DNA of 64,000 nucleotides from Apostichopus japonicus (taxonomy: Eukaryota > Echinodermata > Holothuroidea > Aspidochirotida > Stichopodidae). Shown here in pieces: positions 60,001-64,000 of the stretch. The notes under the pieces are model-generated. The model saw nothing but the letters and a program-made list of their open reading frames with translations, was not told the DNA's origin and ran no database searches. The DNA lies in assembly GCF_037975245.1 (NCBI RefSeq), contig NC_092570.1, positions 12,315,001 to 12,379,000 of the forward strand, written 5' to 3'. Made by a program: the position numbers and the translations under genes. Within the stretch, counting starts at the first letter, position 1, and each line of letters opens with the position of its first letter.

Positions 60001-60998
60001 GAAATTTCCCCTGTTGCCCCCAACAGGCCAACTAGTGCCCACGTGATGCCCACAATTGGAAATGTCTATAATGTAGTGCATATTCCCCTGTTGCCCTCAA
60101 AAGCCCAACTAGTGCCCACGTTATGCCCACAATTGGAAATGTCTATGATGTATATAGTGCATATTTCCCCTGTTGCCCTCAAGAGCCCAACTAGTGCCCA
60201 CATAATGCCCACAATTGGAAATGTCCATAGTGTAGTCCATACTTCCCCTGTTGCCCTCAACAGCCCAACTAGTGCCCACATAATGCCCACAATTGGAAAT
60301 GTCCATAGTGTAGTCCATACTTCCCCTGTTTCCCTCAACAGCCCAACTAGTGCCCAATGCGCACAATTGGAAATGTCCACAAATGTAGTGCATATTTCCC
60401 TGTTGCCCTCAACAGCCCAACTAGTGCCCACTTAATGCCCACAATTTGAAATGTCCATAATGTAGTGCATATTTCCCCTGTTGCCCTCAAAGGCTGAACT
60501 AGTGCCCACGTCATGCACACAAATGTCCACAATTGGAAATGTCTATGATATAGCACTGCATCTTTCCCCTGTTGCCCTCAAAAGTCCAACTAGTGCCCAC
60601 GTAATGCCCACAATTGGAAATGTCTATAATGTAGTGCATATTTCCCCTGTTGCCCTCAAAAGCTGAACTAGTGCCCACGTCATGCACACAATTGGAAATG
60701 TCCACAATTGGAAATGTCTATAATGTAACACTGCATAGCCTTTCCCCTGTTGCCCTCAAAAGCCCAACTAGTGCCCATTTAATGCACACAATTGGAAATG
60801 TCTATAATGTACAGTAGCACTGCATATTTCCCCTGTTGCCCTCAAAAGCCCAATTAGTGCCCACATAATGCCCACAATTGGAAATGTCCATAATGTAGGG
60901 CATATTTCCCCTGTTGCCCTCAACAGCCCTACTAGTGCCCACGTAAATAACACAATTGGAAATGCCCACAATTGGAAATTTCTATAGTGTATTGCATA
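60001..60998 (+). repeat. ~80-bp tandem repeat, about 12 units, in PARG intron
   Basis: Each unit contains TTTCCCCTGTTGCCCTCAA, CCCAACTAGTGCCCACGT and CCCACAATTGGAAATGTC. Length varies from about 70 to 100 bp through loss or duplication of the AATTGGAAATG part. Long ORFs on both strands here are by-products. Confidence 0.95.
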
Positions 60999-60999
60999 A

Positions 61000-61865
61000 A
61001 TCAAGGTGTGTTCACATTGTCATCATTTGCGAGCAGACTGCAGATTGAAGATGCAAAAACCTGTAAAATGTTTGTCAGACTGTGACCATTATGTTCATCT
61101 TTCTAGCATATTTATGGCCAGTTTCGAGTTATTATTGATCAAGACCAAAGTTAATTGTGTTTATTTATCTGATCAATGTAATGGAGTGCCTAGTATGCAT
61201 GGAATGAAACTCTAGGAAACTACCACAGAGCAGTTAACATCTCATACTGTAGAATTCTTATTAATGAAGCATCCATCTCTGCATCTTTGTGGGAGGATAG
61301 CTGTCAGTTAGAAATCACTGTACAGAAAAAAATAACTCTTTACCTAGCTTTCAGTGTCTTGTAATTTGAAGAATGAGGACATCTCATCTGCACTGACCTA
61401 GTTTTAGTGACGATGGTATAAATGTAATGGGTGTATGTAACAGTACTATTTACTGTACACATACTGTATCTCCTTACTAATTCCTATAGTATTGACACTA
61501 TTAACATGTCTTTTAGCCTTTTAAACGTGCAGCCCTTCATGAGCTATAAGCTGTTGCTTTTAGCTCACAAATATAGCTTTTCACAGCCATAGTTGTGTAC
61601 ATAATATCCATAAAATGCAATTACCAATTTCATGAAAGCTGTAGTGTCAAGTGTGTTTAACTTAAATCCTAGTAATAGCATATATACATCTTTTTAGGCA
61701 AAACATGATCTACATAATTACCAGTACTTTGAGTTAAAAACAGAGAATTTTAAGAACTGCAACTTTTTTTCTTAAAATGGCTCTTGTTGTTGTGATAAAA
61801 TACAACTGTACTCTACATGGCTGAGGTAAAATGGCTGTGATAAATCTACATAATATATTCTATAG
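61000..61865. other. PARG intron sequence, no feature
   Basis: Unique sequence. The 69-codon plus ORF at 61006-61215 is not PARG-like. Confidence 0.45.
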
Positions 61866-61995
61866 AAATATATTTCATATGAAAATGAGTTGGAAGATAT
61901 ATCATTGTGAAGAAACTTCTAGCCTCCACAGGGATTCCAACGGCCTCCCATAATGCATTCAGACACCTACCCTTTAGCAACTAGGATACGTATAA
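61866..61995 (-). mobile_element. tRNA-derived SINE copy 2 (degraded)
   Basis: On the minus strand it reads TATCCTAGTTGCTAAAGGGT, then ATGCATTATGGGAGGCCGTT, GGAATCCCTGTGGAGGCTAG, AAGTTTCTTCACA, and a CTTCCAACTCATTTTCATAT body. This is collinear with copy 1 at 52850. The B-box is damaged (GTTGGAATCC). Confidence 0.75.
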
Positions 61996-63505
61996 TATAT
62001 ATATATATATAATATACGTATAATAGGATACGATACGAGTATGGACACTGATTTTATGTCCAGAGGTGCGAAACGATTTAGATCTTCATTCCAATGTAGG
62101 CCTCGCCACCTGTATCCAGTGCCTGCCTGTATCAAACAATACTTGTCCTCTATTGTGACATATTTGCATATTCTCCAGAGATCAATCATGTTCCTATCCA
62201 ACTCAGAAGTTATTTTGATAACATACAGTACGTATATTTAGATAAATATGCCTGAATAATAACTTTAACATTGTGGTCATTTACTAAACGGTTTGATTGC
62301 TGCTCGCAACATCACACAGTCTCTCAAGAGCTTTCAAAGACCATTTTAGGATTCTCAGTAATGAGAAATTCCTGCCAGCAGGGTTGTCGCATCTCTGACT
62401 TTTGACGGTATTTTAAATATTCCGCTTAAGGGTTTTGTAATGAAATTTGGGGATATAGTGGAGGAGGGTTTAAACTGCAAGTGAATACAAATTTTATGCA
62501 AAACCAAGCAATTAATATTCCTGATAAATATCTGATTTGAGAAGAGATGAGATATATAATGCAATAGTAGAGAAGTTTAGTTATCCTGCCTTTTAATTGT
62601 TTCTAGATAAGATTGAATCCTTTGCATGAAACTCAGCAGTCTCCATTGAAAAGCTTCTAGCCTTAGAAAGTTGCATATGATTGTTATCTGTGGTACAGTT
62701 GTTAATGTCATCTTGTTCTTGAGAATATGGAAAGGTCTGTATCAGCATGATTTGATTAAAACTTAAGTAACAGAATTGACAATTGTTTTGTAACAGACAG
62801 TTTGATAAGGTCACCTTTCACATTCTTCAATTTGAGACAATGTTGATTGAAAGGTAGCATAATTAGTTTATTGTTACTTCTTGTAAAGGAGCTCTGGTTG
62901 TGTGTGCTGATTAATCACAACATTATTTTTGTGTCAAAATAAAATAAGAGTTGGACAAACTAAGGCAGTAATTTTTTAACCAAATGATTGGTAATACTAG
63001 GTATTACCATATTTTTATAATTTATATAAATAATACTTTAATGATATGAGTGAAACAGATGTAGATCATTTGGAAACAAGTGTATTTTCCATTTTCCACA
63101 ATGACCTGCTGTAGAAGACTATGAAGACATAGTACAGTAGTATCATACTTGTCATGAATGCTAACTACAGACTTCTCTGATTGATTTCACGTCTGTACAA
63201 CCCAGTACATTATTAATGCTCCACACAATATTGCTTAACAGCAGGAAATTAAAAAATGCATAGTGCATGAAAATATTATTCAACAACTCCTTTCATGTCT
63301 GTTATAAATGTTCTTTCATAGCTCTGATTGGCTAATATATTGTCATGTGACATTTTCTGACAAACCAGCTTTCCAAAGACAGTTTGAAGACTTCAAAATA
63401 GTACAAACCCCTAAAAACACTATCTGCTATTACTAGACAACCAGGTTCAGTGTCACTTTCAAGGATATCACCATAGCATCATCATATGCACACTGAATAA
63501 AAAGT
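61996..63505. other. PARG intron sequence
   Basis: A short (TA)n at about 61996-62012 beside the SINE, then unique AT-rich sequence with no recognised exon. Confidence 0.45.
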
Positions 63506-63510
63506 CGTGG

Positions 63511-63589
63511 AAAACGGCTTGTAAAAACGGCTTGTAAAAACGGCTTGTAAAAACGGCTTGTAAAAACGGCTTGTAAAAACGGCTTGTAA
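63511..63589 (+). repeat. 13-bp tandem repeat (AAAAACGGCTTGT) x6
   Basis: Six perfect or near-perfect units; the core CGGCTTGT recurs every 13 bp from 63515 to 63587. Confidence 0.97.
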
Positions 63590-63659
63590 CCATGACATCT
63601 CAACAGCTAGAAATTGAGTCAATGTCATATTGGGTAGAGATAGATGCCCCAGTTTTTGT

Positions 63660-64000
63660 AGTTTTTGGTTCCAATCATGAATATTAATGAGTGGGCAGGG
63701 CTTAACCGAAAATTATTAAAATGTCCATACAACCGTATGTCCAATTTTGTGGGGCCCAAAATTTTTGGGACCATTTGGACCCACATTTGTTGGGGTTAAA
63801 TTTTTGTTGGGGCAGTTTGTGTGTGCCAAATATTTGGGGAAGGGTCCAAATTTTAAAATTGCAATAACTCCACAACTTTAAATGGGATTGCATCCAAACT
63901 TGGAATACAGTTGTTGGTTAAAAGCTAGTACATTGAAGGTCTAAATTTTTTGGGGCTATGTGGGCCCTCAAGTATTCCGGGCCCAATTTTGGGCCGGTGG
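63660..64000 (-). repeat. Interspersed repeat related to the 3-kb region, inverted
   Basis: ATGAATATTAATGAGTGGGC and AGGGCTTAAC at 63678-63706 match, in reverse, TTAAGCCCTGCCTACTCATC at about 3340. G/T-rich blocks follow (TTTTGTGGGGCCCAAAATTT and similar). It is cut by the window end. Confidence 0.55.

Noticed and set aside
60043..61004. 130- and 121-codon ORFs on both strands
   Set aside because: By-products of the ~80-bp tandem repeat in the PARG intron.
59036..64000. Second PARG exon encoding the segment after the first exon
   Set aside because: I looked on the plus strand for the conserved LLANAFFCTFP-type motif and found no match with a suitable acceptor.

Overview
This is animal nuclear DNA. 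It has spliced genes with long, repeat-filled introns, conserved metazoan protein families, no operons, and many DNA transposons, minisatellites and microsatellites. The frequent TAGGCCTA-type motifs and the general look suggest a marine deuterostome, possibly an echinoderm. That placement is a weak inference; the sequence does not name the species.

I can support four genes. (1) 5863-5995, minus: first coding exon of a PKA-family kinase, closest in my reading to PRKX; the kinase domain proper lies beyond the left edge. (2) 20668-45316, minus: a complete ANKRD42 orthologue in 14 coding exons. All splice phases agree and the joined frame is 1536 nt (511 residues plus stop). The first coding exon carries only seven coding bases and the seventh is 33 nt. 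(3) 49600-51249, minus: a two-exon gene for a secreted cysteine-rich protein of 257 residues that I do not recognise. (4) 58675-59035, plus: first coding exon of a poly(ADP-ribose) glycohydrolase (PARG) gene whose remaining exons lie beyond the right edge.

Mobile DNA fills much of the rest. A 1.83-kb hAT element (1081-2911) has a perfect 8-bp target duplication. At 14.8-18.1 kb four hAT-type elements sit one inside another, each with its own 8-bp duplication. A 364-bp TTAA-flanked MITE family has five copies. A 1.93-kb element (26702-28635), a 3.57-kb pogo-like element (40898-44471) and a 1.58-kb foldback element with ~335-bp arms (45477-47057) lie in or beside ANKRD42. Two copies of a tRNA-derived SINE family are at 52.85 and 61.9 kb. 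None of these carries a transposase ORF that I can recognise.

Tandem repeats are prominent: inverted arrays of a 22-bp TTTCGCCCAAC unit (3.5 and 5.0 kb), a 270-bp perfect (ATCC)n tract, a 34-bp minisatellite of about 36 copies in ANKRD42 intron 13, a 44-bp minisatellite of about 20 copies in intron 8 that starts a few bases from the splice donor, and an ~80-bp array in the PARG intron. I see no prokaryotic features, CRISPR arrays, rRNA or intact tRNA genes.
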